Of a DNA stretch of 64,000 nucleotides, positions 24,766-32,814 are shown in pieces. Under the pieces are notes generated by a model that was not told where the DNA came from, did not search any database, and worked only from the letters and a program-made list of their open reading frames with translations. A program made the position numbers and the translations under genes. The stretch spans positions 620,001-684,000 of the forward strand of contig NZ_JBHSNJ010000012.1 in the NCBI RefSeq assembly GCF_042657165.1, written 5' to 3'. Positions within the stretch are counted from its first letter, which is position 1, and the number at the start of each line of letters is the position of its first letter. Origin of the DNA: Agrilutibacter niabensis. Lineage in GTDB: Bacteria > Pseudomonadota > Gammaproteobacteria > Xanthomonadales > Xanthomonadaceae.

Positions 24766-25418
24766 GCGAACTCACCCATCGATTCTCGCGGCCGGACCTG
24801 CTGGCGCAGGCCCTGACCCACCGCAGCGCAGGCGCTCCGCATAACGAGCGCCTTGAGTTCCTCGGTGATGCGCTGGTCAACGTTCTGATCGCCGAAGCGC
24901 TCTACCAGAACTGGCCGCAGGCCGACGAAGGCGCGCTCACCCGCGCCCGTGCCGAACTAGTCCGCGAATCCGCCCTGGCGCCGATCGCCAGGGAGCTCGA
25001 CCTCGGCGCCAGGTTGACCCTCGGCCCCGGGGAAATGAAGTCTGGCGGCCATCGCCGCGACTCCATCCTGGCCGATGCACTGGAAGCCCTCATCGGCGCC
25101 ATCTATCTGGATGCCGGCTTCGAAACCTGCCGCAAGGTCGTGCTGCCCTGGTTCGAACCTGCGATGGCGGCGCTGCCGCCGCCCCACAAGGTGGGCAAGG
25201 ATGCGAAGACCCGCCTGCAGGAATGGCTGCAGGGCAAGCAGAAGCCGCTACCGGTCTATGCCCTGGTGTCCGAAAGCGGCGAAGACCATGCCAAGATCTT
25301 CCACATCACCTGTACCTTGCAGCATCCGCCGCTGACTACCGACGGCGAGGGCGGATCGCGTCGCGCAGCCGAGCAGATGGCAGCCGAAGCTGCCCTGCAA
25401 GCGCTCGGCGCCACCTAG
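24762..25418 (+). CDS. rnc: Ribonuclease III
   Basis: A 218-residue endonuclease that processes rRNA and double-stranded RNA. The signature ERLEFLGDALVN is at about residues 29-40, and DALEALIGAIYLDAGF supplies the second metal-binding cluster. A C-terminal double-stranded RNA-binding domain begins near KTRLQEWLQG. The start is an unusual TTG at 24762, overlapping the preceding stop as TTGA. No ATG or GTG occurs before the catalytic signature that would leave an intact protein. Confidence 0.95.
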   Translation: MSELTHRFSRPDLLAQALTHRSAGAPHNERLEFLGDALVNVLIAEALYQNWPQADEGALTRARAELVRESALAPIARELDLGARLTLGPGEMKSGGHRRDSILADALEALIGAIYLDAGFETCRKVVLPWFEPAMAALPPPHKVGKDAKTRLQEWLQGKQKPLPVYALVSESGEDHAKIFHITCTLQHPPLTTDGEGGSRRAAEQMAAEAALQALGAT

Positions 25419-25477
25419 TTCCACGGCGATCCCCCCAAAAGCCAAGCCCGTGGTTTGCCCTCGCGCAGCCCCCGGCG

Positions 25478-25483
25478 GACAAT
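25478..25483 (+). promoter_or_regulatory. Candidate -10 box immediately upstream of era
   Basis: GACAAT ends exactly 6 bases before the era ATG, and no Shine-Dalgarno sequence is seen. It suggests that era can be expressed from its own leaderless transcript in addition to reading through from rnc. Confidence 0.4.
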
Positions 25484-25489
25484 CCCCAC

Positions 25490-26386
25490 ATGACCTCTCC
25501 CATGCATCGCGCCGGCCACGTCGCCGTCATCGGCCGTCCCAACGTCGGCAAATCCACGCTCGTGAACGCCCTGGTGGGCGCCAAGGTCAGCATCGTCTCG
25601 CCACGGCCCCAGACCACGCGCCATCGCCTGCTCGGCATTGCGACATTTCCCGAAGGCCAGCTGTTGCTGGTCGACACCCCCGGCATCCACCGCGAGCAGA
25701 AGCGAGCCATGAACCGGCTCATGAACCGCGCGGCCCGGGGCGCGCTCGAGGGCGTCGATGCGGCGCTGCTGGTCGTGCGCGCCGGCCAGTGGGACGACGA
25801 GGACACGCTCGCCTATGACGCCCTGCGCGGCGCGGGTTTGCCGGTGATCCTGGTCGTCAACCAGGTTGACCGGGTGACCGACAAGACCAAGCTGTTGCCG
25901 TATCTCGCCAAGGTCAGCGAGGGCCGCGAGTTCGCCGGCGTGCACCCGGTCTCCGCGCTGAAGCGCAACGGCCTGGAGGCACTGGTCAAGTCGGTGCTTG
26001 CGCACCTGCCCGAGCAACCGCCGCTCTATGCCGAGGACGAAATCACCGACAAGAGCCAGCGTTTCCTTGCCGGCGAACTGGTGCGCGAACAGCTGATGCG
26101 GCAGTTGGGTGAGGAGCTGCCCTATGCGACCACGGTGGAAATCGAACGTTTCGTGGAAGACGGTGCGCTGCTGCGCATCGGCGCGGTGATCTGGGTCGAA
26201 CGCGATGGCCAGAAGCTGATCGTGATCGGCAAGGGCGGCGAACGCCTGCGCGAGATCGGCACGAAGTCGCGCCTGCAGATGGAACGGTTGTTCGGCTCCA
26301 AGGTGTTCCTCGAAACCTGGGTGCGCGTGCGCGAAGGCTGGTCGGACGATGAAGCGGCACTGCGCGCCTTCGGTTACCACGATTGA
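25490..26386 (+). CDS. era: GTPase Era
   Basis: A 298-residue GTPase that binds 16S rRNA during 30S maturation. It has G1 GRPNVGKST (15-23), G2 TTRHR, G3 DTPGIH and G4 NQVD. The C-terminal KH domain carries KLIVIGKGGERLREIGTKSR. ATG 25490 is used; ATG 25502 is an alternative, and neither has a good ribosome site. The order rnc-era-recO matches E. coli. Confidence 0.96.
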   Translation: MTSPMHRAGHVAVIGRPNVGKSTLVNALVGAKVSIVSPRPQTTRHRLLGIATFPEGQLLLVDTPGIHREQKRAMNRLMNRAARGALEGVDAALLVVRAGQWDDEDTLAYDALRGAGLPVILVVNQVDRVTDKTKLLPYLAKVSEGREFAGVHPVSALKRNGLEALVKSVLAHLPEQPPLYAEDEITDKSQRFLAGELVREQLMRQLGEELPYATTVEIERFVEDGALLRIGAVIWVERDGQKLIVIGKGGERLREIGTKSRLQMERLFGSKVFLETWVRVREGWSDDEAALRAFGYHD

Positions 26387-26405
26387 ACGATTCGCGCGTT
26401 GACTG

Positions 26406-27137
26406 ATGCGGCTTTCCGCCGAACCGGCTTTTGTCCTGCATGCCAGGCCCTGGCGTGAGAGCAGCCTGCTGGTCGAGGTGCTCAGCGCAGAACACGGTCG
26501 CCTCGGGCTGGTGGCGCGCGGCGTGCAGGGACCGAAGCGCCACCTGTTGCGCTCCGCGCTGCAACCGCTGCAATACATCCGCTTCGACGCAGTGCAGCGC
26601 GGCGAACTGGCGACACTCAGTGCCGCCGAGGCGCTCGATGCGGCGCCGCGTCTGCAGGGCGATGCGATGCTCGCCGGGTTCTATCTCAACGAACTCACCC
26701 TGCGCCTCGCACAGCGCGGCGATCCGCAACCCGAGCTGTTCGAGGCGTATCGCAACACGCGCCAACGCCTGGGACAGGCCGATCCGCTCGCATGGACGTT
26801 GCGCCGCTACGAACGTGACCTGCTGGATGCACTCGGCTTCGGCTTCTACCTGAACGTCGATGGCGACGGAGCCCCCATCGATCCGGCCGCGCGCTACCGG
26901 CTGGATCCGGAATTCGGTGCGCGACGCGTGCTCGCCGATCGTGGACACGGCGACCGGCGCAACGCCGCGACCGGGCGTGCGTTGCTGGCGCTGGCAGCAG
27001 ATTCATTGCCCGATGATGCGGACCTGGCAAGCCTGCGCCGGCCGATCCGCGAGGTGCTCGCGTTCCACCTGGGTCCGCGCGGCCTCAAGTCATGGGAAAT
27101 GCTGGGCGAACTTGCCCGTATGTCGGCCGGGGATTGA
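26406..27137 (+). CDS. recO: DNA repair protein RecO
   Basis: A 243-residue recombination mediator that loads RecA with RecR. It has the N-terminal OB fold with AFVLHARPWRESSLLVEVLSAEHGRLGLVARGV. It lacks the zinc cysteines of some RecO proteins, as is common in proteobacteria. It starts 19 bases after era and converges with the receiver-Hpt gene. Confidence 0.93.
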   Translation: MRLSAEPAFVLHARPWRESSLLVEVLSAEHGRLGLVARGVQGPKRHLLRSALQPLQYIRFDAVQRGELATLSAAEALDAAPRLQGDAMLAGFYLNELTLRLAQRGDPQPELFEAYRNTRQRLGQADPLAWTLRRYERDLLDALGFGFYLNVDGDGAPIDPAARYRLDPEFGARRVLADRGHGDRRNAATGRALLALAADSLPDDADLASLRRPIREVLAFHLGPRGLKSWEMLGELARMSAGD

Positions 27138-27170
27138 CCCTGGCAGGACGCCGGCGTGCCTTGTTGCCGA

Positions 27171-27902
27171 CTAGGCGGGCGTCGGCTCTGTGGACGCAGT
27201 CAGCGCCTGCGCCGCAACCGTGAATTCCTGCAGCCGGGCATGCGAGCGCTCGTCGTCACCCAATGCCTGGACCGCATGCTGGAGCCGGGTCGCGCCCACG
27301 AAGCCGCAGCTGGCGCGAAGCCGGTGTAGTTCGCCGTGGAGGCCCTGGAAGTCCTCGTTGCGGAAGGCATTGCGCACGCGCTCGATTACCGCGGGCAATT
27401 CCGTAATGAAGAGCCTGCGCAACGCCGCGATGTGCTCGCGGTTTCCGTTCAGCGCGCGCGCGGCGGTTTCATCGTCCCAATCGGGCAGCGTGTCGTCCGT
27501 GGCGGCGGCGGAAGCCAAGGCACCATCCGTGTCGGGCTCCAGCACCTGGCGCAACGCCTTCTGCAGCGCCGTCGCCGGCAACGGCTTGACCAGTACCTGT
27601 CGGAAGCCTGCCTGGAGCAGGGCTTCGATTGCATCGCGATCGTTTGCGGCGGTGTGCGCCAAAGCCGGTGTCCTGGCATCCCGCACCCGCAATCTCGCGA
27701 GCAATTCCACGCCGCTGCCGTCGGGAAGATTGGCATCGAACAACCACAGGTCGTAGTGGCCAGTAGCGCCCAACGCCAGCGCGGCGGCCATGCTGTCGGC
27801 AGCATCGACCGCCGCCGGTAGCGCCTGGATCGCGGCGCCGAGGAACGCCCGGCTGACGGGATCATCCTCCACCAACAGGATGCGGGGCGGCTGGGATGTC
27901 AT
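27171..27902 (-). CDS. Receiver-Hpt two-domain signalling protein
   Basis: A 243-residue phosphorelay protein. The receiver domain (residues 5-122) has the acidic pocket E12-D13-D14, phospho-acceptor Asp56 in LWLFDANLPDG, Thr84 and Lys106 in LVKPLP. A C-terminal helical domain (about 150-235) carries His193 in ELHRLRASCGF, matching the Hpt phosphotransfer pattern HxLK(G/A)S. There is no DNA-binding or kinase domain and no kinase gene nearby, so it is an orphan relay element. AGGAG lies 10 bases before the ATG. It diverges from the YdbH-like gene with about 30 bases between starts. Confidence 0.88.
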   Translation of the reverse strand: MTSQPPRILLVEDDPVSRAFLGAAIQALPAAVDAADSMAAALALGATGHYDLWLFDANLPDGSGVELLARLRVRDARTPALAHTAANDRDAIEALLQAGFRQVLVKPLPATALQKALRQVLEPDTDGALASAAATDDTLPDWDDETAARALNGNREHIAALRRLFITELPAVIERVRNAFRNEDFQGLHGELHRLRASCGFVGATRLQHAVQALGDDERSHARLQEFTVAAQALTASTEPTPA

Positions 27903-27922
27903 GGTGTATGCACTCCTGTCGG

Positions 27923-27928
27923 TATCCT
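27923..27928 (+). promoter_or_regulatory. Candidate -10 box at the ydbH-like start
   Basis: TATCCT ends 6 bases before ATG 27935, the same spacing as at pabB, era and xseA. It supports choosing 27935 rather than the ATG at 27896, which would overlap the divergent gene. Confidence 0.35.
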
Positions 27929-27934
27929 TCCCGC

Positions 27935-29956
27935 ATGTCCGGTTGGATGGTACGCCTCATCTGTTGCACCTGGCTCGCCGCTGCCGCGGTGGGGCCAGCG
28001 CATGCACGATCGCTGGGCGCGCGCATTGCCAGGGTGACGACGCCGGTGGCGACGCTGCAGGACGTGCACGTCCGCCTCGATTGGCCCGCATCGGCGCCGC
28101 AGGGCGCCTTGCGCTTGCGCGCGAAGCGGGTGGATGCACCAGACCTGGGTTACCGCTTTCGGGACCTCGATTGGGAATGCCCGCTGCAACGGGACGGGCA
28201 GGGCGGCTGGCGTTGCGAAGGGACGCTGCGAAGCGGTCGCGGTAGTCCGCTGCACCTGTCGCTGGACCTGGGCGTGGCCCGCACCGATGCCAGGCTTTCG
28301 CGCGGGCGCGCGGCGCTTTCGGTGCATCGCGATGCCGCGTCGCCGGATCTCACCCGTGTCGATCTCACCAGCGTTCCGCTCGCCTGGGCGCAGGCCTTGC
28401 TGGCCAACGCATGGACTGAAGGGCGCATCACCGGCGGCACGCTCGACGGCCAACTGGCCGTCACCGCCGACCCGGGAAAGCCCCTGCGCATCATCGGTCC
28501 ACTGAACGTGACCGGCGGCGCCTTCGATACGCCCGATGGAACCATCGCCGCCGAAAATCTCGGTGCGAACCTGGCGCTCGACCTGTCCTTCGCGGACCAC
28601 GATCGAGCCACCATCGAAGGACAGCTGCGCGGCGGCGAACTGCTCTTCGGCAGCGCCTACGTCTCGCTCCAGGAGCGTCCCGTCGACGTGCGCGTGGATG
28701 CCACGCAGCACGATGGGCAGGGGTGGCGCTTCCAGCGCATCCTCTGGCGCGATCGCGGCATCCTCGATGCGCAGGGAAGTGCGGCGTTCACGCCCGACGG
28801 TGCCATCGATGCGCTGGATCTGCGGTTGGAGGGGCACGATCTTGCCCCGTTGCGTGACGCCTACCTCACCGGCTGGCTTGGCATGGCCGGCATGTCGCAA
28901 CTGCAATTCAGCGGATCGGCCGATGCGAACCTGCATCTCGCGACAGGCACGGTTGCCGATTTCGATCTCGCCCTGCATGGCGTGAACATCACCGATCCTG
29001 GCCAGCGGTTCGGTTTCGACTCGCTGGCAGGCGACCTCGCGTTCTCATCGGGCGCGAGCGTGCAATCCGCCCTGCAATGGCAGGGTGGCCAACTCTACGG
29101 CCTCGCCTTTGGCCCCGCACGGCTCCCGTTCGTGAGCAGCAGGGGCGAACTGCGATTCCGGGACGCCGTCGCGGTGCCGATGCTGGGCGGCCAGCTCCGC
29201 TTCGACCACATGGAACTACGGCCGCCGGGCAACGGGCAGGGGCTGGACGTGCGCTTCGGCATGACGCTGCAGCAGCTCGATGTGGGGCAACTCGCTGCGG
29301 CCCTGGGTTGGCCGGCCTTCACCGGTGAGCTCAGCGGTGCGATTCCGGAAGCGCATTACGCCGCGGAGCGGCTGGATTTCGACGGCGGCCTGCGCATGCA
29401 GGTCTTCGACGGCGAGGTGGAAGTGTCCGCGCTGTCGATGGAGCGCCCGTTTGGCGTCGCACCTACGCTGTCGGCCGATATCGCATTGGATGACCTCGAT
29501 CTCGAGGCTCTGACCGGCGTGTTCGGTTTCGGCAGCATCACCGGCCGCCTCGATGGCGAGCTTGGCTCGTTGCGCATGGTGGACTGGCAGCCCGTCGCGT
29601 TCGACGCGACGCTGCGCACGGAGCGCAAGCCGGGCGTGAAGCAGCGCATCAGTCAGCGCGCCGTGCAGGACCTGTCGAGCGTCGGCGATGCATCCTTCGT
29701 CACCAGCCTGCAATCACGGCTGATCGGCCTGTTCGACGACTTCGGCTATTCGCGCATCGGCATCGCCTGCCGGCTCGCGGACGACGTCTGCAGCATGGAC
29801 GGACTGGGTTCAGCCGGGCGGGGATTTATTATCGTGGAAGGTTCGGGGCTGCCCCGGCTGACCGTGGTCGGTTTCAATCGCCAGGTCGATTGGCCGACAC
29901 TGGTCGAGCGGCTGGGCGCCATCGGCAAGGGTGATGTGAAGCCTGTTGTCGAATAA
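27935..29956 (+). CDS. YdbH-like AsmA-type envelope protein
   Basis: A 673-residue protein of the YdbH (dicarboxylate-transport-domain) branch of AsmA-like lipid-transfer proteins. A signal or anchor segment (LICCTWLAAAAVGPAHA) leads into repetitive beta-rich sequence with many alternating hydrophobic strands such as ITGGTLDGQLAVTADPGKPL. The C-terminal block YSRIGIACRLADDVCSMDG and GRGFIIVEGSGLPRL is characteristic. In E. coli YdbH works with lipoprotein YnbE and periplasmic YdbL to move phospholipid between membranes. It is shorter than the E. coli protein. The next gene, 40 bases on, carries the YdbL domain. Confidence 0.8.
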   Translation: MSGWMVRLICCTWLAAAAVGPAHARSLGARIARVTTPVATLQDVHVRLDWPASAPQGALRLRAKRVDAPDLGYRFRDLDWECPLQRDGQGGWRCEGTLRSGRGSPLHLSLDLGVARTDARLSRGRAALSVHRDAASPDLTRVDLTSVPLAWAQALLANAWTEGRITGGTLDGQLAVTADPGKPLRIIGPLNVTGGAFDTPDGTIAAENLGANLALDLSFADHDRATIEGQLRGGELLFGSAYVSLQERPVDVRVDATQHDGQGWRFQRILWRDRGILDAQGSAAFTPDGAIDALDLRLEGHDLAPLRDAYLTGWLGMAGMSQLQFSGSADANLHLATGTVADFDLALHGVNITDPGQRFGFDSLAGDLAFSSGASVQSALQWQGGQLYGLAFGPARLPFVSSRGELRFRDAVAVPMLGGQLRFDHMELRPPGNGQGLDVRFGMTLQQLDVGQLAAALGWPAFTGELSGAIPEAHYAAERLDFDGGLRMQVFDGEVEVSALSMERPFGVAPTLSADIALDDLDLEALTGVFGFGSITGRLDGELGSLRMVDWQPVAFDATLRTERKPGVKQRISQRAVQDLSSVGDASFVTSLQSRLIGLFDDFGYSRIGIACRLADDVCSMDGLGSAGRGFIIVEGSGLPRLTVVGFNRQVDWPTLVERLGAIGKGDVKPVVE

Positions 29957-29996
29957 GCCGGTACAACCGTTTCGATTCATCACTGGAGAAACCGAC

Positions 29997-30623
29997 ATGC
30001 GTCGTCTGATGGGAGTTCCGGCCGCCGCCGTGCTGCTTACGGCCTGCGTCACGATCAATGTGTATTTCCCGGCCGCCGAGGCGAAGGAAGCGGCGAAGGA
30101 ATTCGTCGAAAAGGTCATCGGCGACGAGGTCAAGGATGCGAAGGACGCGCAGCCGAAGCCGGATGACGGCGGCGGCATGGCGATCATGCCGCGGACGATC
30201 GACGCCAGCCTGCTGGCGCGCGTGGACCTGCTGAGCCTTGTCGGCATCGGTACGGCCCATGCGCAGTCGCAGCCGGACATCACCATCAAGACGCCAGCCA
30301 TCCAGGCCATCCAGGCGCGCATGGCATCGCGTTTCGATTCGCAGCTGCGCGCGGGTTTTGACGCGGGTGCGCTGGGCTTCGCGGGCGACGGCACCATCGT
30401 CGTGCGCGACGCCGCCAAGCTTGCGCTCAAGGACCGCGTGGCCGTGAACCAGGCCGTCGCGGACGACAACCGCGATCGCAAGGCGGTGTACCGCGAAGTC
30501 GCCGTCGCCAACGGTCATCCGGAATGGGAAGGACAGATCCGCGACGTGTTCGCGAAGCAGTGGATCGCCAGTGCCCGGTCGGGCTGGTGGTACCAGAGCG
30601 GCGGGGCTTGGAAGCAGAAATAA
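29997..30623 (+). CDS. Lipoprotein fused to a YdbL (DUF1318) domain
   Basis: A 208-residue protein. A lipobox LLTAC gives lipidated Cys17, followed at once by the strand VTINVYFPAAEA. After an acidic linker comes a weakly hydrophobic segment ending LLSLVGIGTAHAQ (about 78-90), which looks like a relic signal-peptide cleavage site. Residues 92-200 are a DUF1318/YdbL domain (ARMASRFDSQLRAGFDAGALG, then AVNQAVADDNRDRKAVYREVA). I chose ATG 29997, which has GGAGAAA 7 bases upstream. No separate ynbE gene exists between ydbH and this one, so this protein may replace both YnbE and YdbL. Confidence 0.82.
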   Translation: MRRLMGVPAAAVLLTACVTINVYFPAAEAKEAAKEFVEKVIGDEVKDAKDAQPKPDDGGGMAIMPRTIDASLLARVDLLSLVGIGTAHAQSQPDITIKTPAIQAIQARMASRFDSQLRAGFDAGALGFAGDGTIVVRDAAKLALKDRVAVNQAVADDNRDRKAVYREVAVANGHPEWEGQIRDVFAKQWIASARSGWWYQSGGAWKQK

Positions 30624-30648
30624 CCAGCCTGCGTCCGTGATTTCGCTA

Positions 30649-30672
30649 GAAGGCCCGCTCCGGCGGGCCTTC
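30649..30672 (+). terminator. Terminator after the lipoprotein-YdbL gene
   Basis: GAAGGCCCGC (30649-30658), loop TCCG, GCGGGCCTTC (30663-30672), then a pyrimidine-rich CGCTTTCT. A 10-bp stem with a modest T content. Confidence 0.75.
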
Positions 30673-30700
30673 CGCTTTCTACGGTCCGTCCGCGGCAATC

Positions 30701-30709
30701 TGCGACAAT
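30701..30709 (+). promoter_or_regulatory. Extended -10 promoter of rlmD
   Basis: TGCGACAAT fits TG-N plus a GACAAT hexamer and lies 28 bases before the rlmD GTG. It closely resembles the lepA and tRNA-Arg promoters. Confidence 0.5.
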
Positions 30710-30737
30710 ACGCGGCTCCGCAATACCGAATTCCCCC

Positions 30738-32081
30738 GTGGCCCGCATCGACCAGACCCCCTTCGAAGTAGACATCACCGACCTGAGCCACGACGGACGT
30801 GGCGTAGCCCGGCGCGACGGGGAAGGGGGCAAGGTCACCTTCATCTCCGGCGCGCTGCCGGGCGAGCGCGTGATGGCGAAACAGACCTCGCGTTCGCGCC
30901 ATTTCGACGAAGCCACGACCCTGGAAGTGCTGCGCGCCTCCGCCGACCGCGTGACCGCGCGCTGCCCGCATTTCGGCACCTGCGGCGGCTGCGCGTTGCA
31001 GCACCTCGACGAAGGCAAGCAGATCCTGGCAAAGCAGCGCGTGCTGCTGGAAAACCTCGAACGCATCGGGCATGTCACGCCAGAGCGCGTGCTGCCGCCG
31101 CTCACCGATGCCGCCTGGGGCTATCGCCGCAAGGGCCGCTTCTCGGTACGGCGCGTGGAGAAGAAGGACAAGACCCTGGTCGGCTTCCGCGAACAGGATC
31201 CGCGCTTCGTTGCCGACCTGTCCGAGTGCCACACGGTCATTCCGGAAATCGGCAGCAAGGTGTCCGCGCTGGCGGCGCTGGTCGACGGGATGCAGGCGCG
31301 GCGCGACATCCCGCAGATCGAATTCATCGCCGGCGACCGCGCCGCCGACTTCAGCGGCATCGCGCTGACGTTCCGCCACCTCGCGCCGTTGTCCGATTCC
31401 GACCAGGCCGCGCTCGTGGCCTTTGGCCAGGCGCATGGCTTCGCGATCTTCCTGCAGCCCGGCGGCGTCGACAGCGTGCATCCGCTGTGGCCGGCGGAAC
31501 CGAAGCTGGCGTTCGCGCTGCCGCAATGGAATGTCGAGTTCGTGTTCCGCCCGCTCGACTTCATCCAGGTCAATGCCGGCCTCAACGGCAAGATGATCCA
31601 GTCCGCGCTCGACCTGCTCGATCCGCAGGCGGAGGACCGCGTGCTCGACCTGTTCTGCGGCCTTGGCAATTTCACCCTGCCGATGGCGCGCCGCGTACGC
31701 GAGGTGGTGGGCGTGGAGGGCGAGGCGGGCCTGGTGCGGCGCGCACGCGAGAATGCCGCGCATAACGCCATCGCCAATGCCGAATTCCATGCCGCCGACC
31801 TCGGCAAGGACCTCAGCGACCACACCTGGATGCGCGAGGGGTTCGACCGGCTGCTGCTGGACCCGCCGCGTTCGGGCGCCGATTTCGTGCTGACCCAGCT
31901 CAAGCTGAAGCAGTTCAAGCGCATCGTGTACGTGAGTTGCCATCCGGGCTCGCTGGCGCGCGACGCGGGATACCTGGTCAACGAGAAGGGCTGGAAGCTG
32001 CGCGCGGCGGGGGTGATGGACATGTTCCCGCATACCGCGCACGTCGAATCCATAGCCATGTTCGAACCGCGCCACGACTGA
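30738..32081 (+). CDS. rlmD: 23S rRNA (uracil-1939-C5)-methyltransferase
   Basis: A 447-residue SAM-dependent RNA methyltransferase. It has an N-terminal TRAM domain with DLSHDGRGVAR, then 4Fe-4S cysteines in CPHFGTCGGCALQHL and SECHTV. The SAM motif is DLFCGLGNFTLPMA and the catalytic Cys is in VYVSCHPGSLARD. The start is GTG at 30738. It is read after a terminator and has its own promoter. Confidence 0.95.
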   Translation: MARIDQTPFEVDITDLSHDGRGVARRDGEGGKVTFISGALPGERVMAKQTSRSRHFDEATTLEVLRASADRVTARCPHFGTCGGCALQHLDEGKQILAKQRVLLENLERIGHVTPERVLPPLTDAAWGYRRKGRFSVRRVEKKDKTLVGFREQDPRFVADLSECHTVIPEIGSKVSALAALVDGMQARRDIPQIEFIAGDRAADFSGIALTFRHLAPLSDSDQAALVAFGQAHGFAIFLQPGGVDSVHPLWPAEPKLAFALPQWNVEFVFRPLDFIQVNAGLNGKMIQSALDLLDPQAEDRVLDLFCGLGNFTLPMARRVREVVGVEGEAGLVRRARENAAHNAIANAEFHAADLGKDLSDHTWMREGFDRLLLDPPRSGADFVLTQLKLKQFKRIVYVSCHPGSLARDAGYLVNEKGWKLRAAGVMDMFPHTAHVESIAMFEPRHD

Positions 32082-32165
32082 AATGGGCGTGCGGCGCATT
32101 CAAACGCGCCGCAGCGCGTGTCAGATTTAGGCAACGGGATCTGCCTTCCGGAACACACGAAAACC

Positions 32166-32681
32166 ATGGGCATTGAAATCGAACGGAAATTCCTCGTCAC
32201 CGGCGACGGCTGGCGCAGTGCCGCGCACAACGTCGTGCCGATGGCGCAGGGCTACCTCAATGACCTCGCCTCGATGGACCGCGGTGCGATGAAGGCCTCG
32301 GTGCGCGTGCGCATCCAGGGCGACGAGGCCTACCTCAACCTGAAGTCGCGCGAGCTCGGCCATACGCGGCAGGAATTCGACTACGCGATCCCGGTAGGCG
32401 ACGCGCGGAGCCTGCTGGCGTTGAGCGTCGGCGGGCTGGTCGACAAACGCCGCCACCACGTCGACTTCGGCGGACACCTGTGGGAAGTCGACGAGTTCCT
32501 CGGCGACAACGCCGGCCTGGTCGTGGCCGAGATCGAGCTCGGCTCGGCCGGCGAAGCCTTCGAGAAGCCCGCGTGGATCGGCCGTGAAGTGACCGACAGC
32601 GCGCGCTACTACAATCTGGCCCTGGCCTCGCGGCCGTACTCGCAATGGAGCGAGGCGGAGCGGGCCGGAACTGCCGACTGA
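32166..32681 (+). CDS. CYTH-domain inorganic triphosphatase-like protein
   Basis: A 171-residue CYTH protein. The ExExK signature is residues 4-8 (EIERK). Charged strands SVRVRIQGDEAYLNLKS and VVAEIELGS line the expected triphosphate tunnel. These small single-domain proteins usually hydrolyse inorganic tripolyphosphate. A class of adenylate cyclase (CyaB) shares the fold, so activity is not certain. ATG 32166 places the ExExK motif at its normal position. Confidence 0.88.
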   Translation: MGIEIERKFLVTGDGWRSAAHNVVPMAQGYLNDLASMDRGAMKASVRVRIQGDEAYLNLKSRELGHTRQEFDYAIPVGDARSLLALSVGGLVDKRRHHVDFGGHLWEVDEFLGDNAGLVVAEIELGSAGEAFEKPAWIGREVTDSARYYNLALASRPYSQWSEAERAGTAD

Positions 32682-32722
32682 ACCGCTGCGTGAATGCGGC
32701 TCCCGCCGCAGCCCTCGCCCAG

Positions 32723-32744
32723 CCTCTCCCGCAAGCGGGAGAGG
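32723..32744. repeat. REP-like palindrome
   Basis: CCTCTCCCGC-AA-GCGGGAGAGG is a perfect 10-bp inverted repeat with a 2-base centre, in the gap between the CYTH gene and nagZ. Palindromes of this form are dispersed in many GC-rich proteobacterial genomes. Only this copy was seen in the window. Confidence 0.7.
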
Positions 32745-32814
32745 GGAGGCCGGTCCCGTGCAGCAGCCGCTTCGACCTTTCACGCTGGATCGTTGTTTTT
32801 CTGGAGTGCCGTAC

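Noticed and set aside
29874..32099. A 741-codon minus-strand open frame across the lipoprotein-YdbL gene and rlmD
   Set aside because: It covers three well-supported plus-strand features and is His/Arg-rich shadow sequence.
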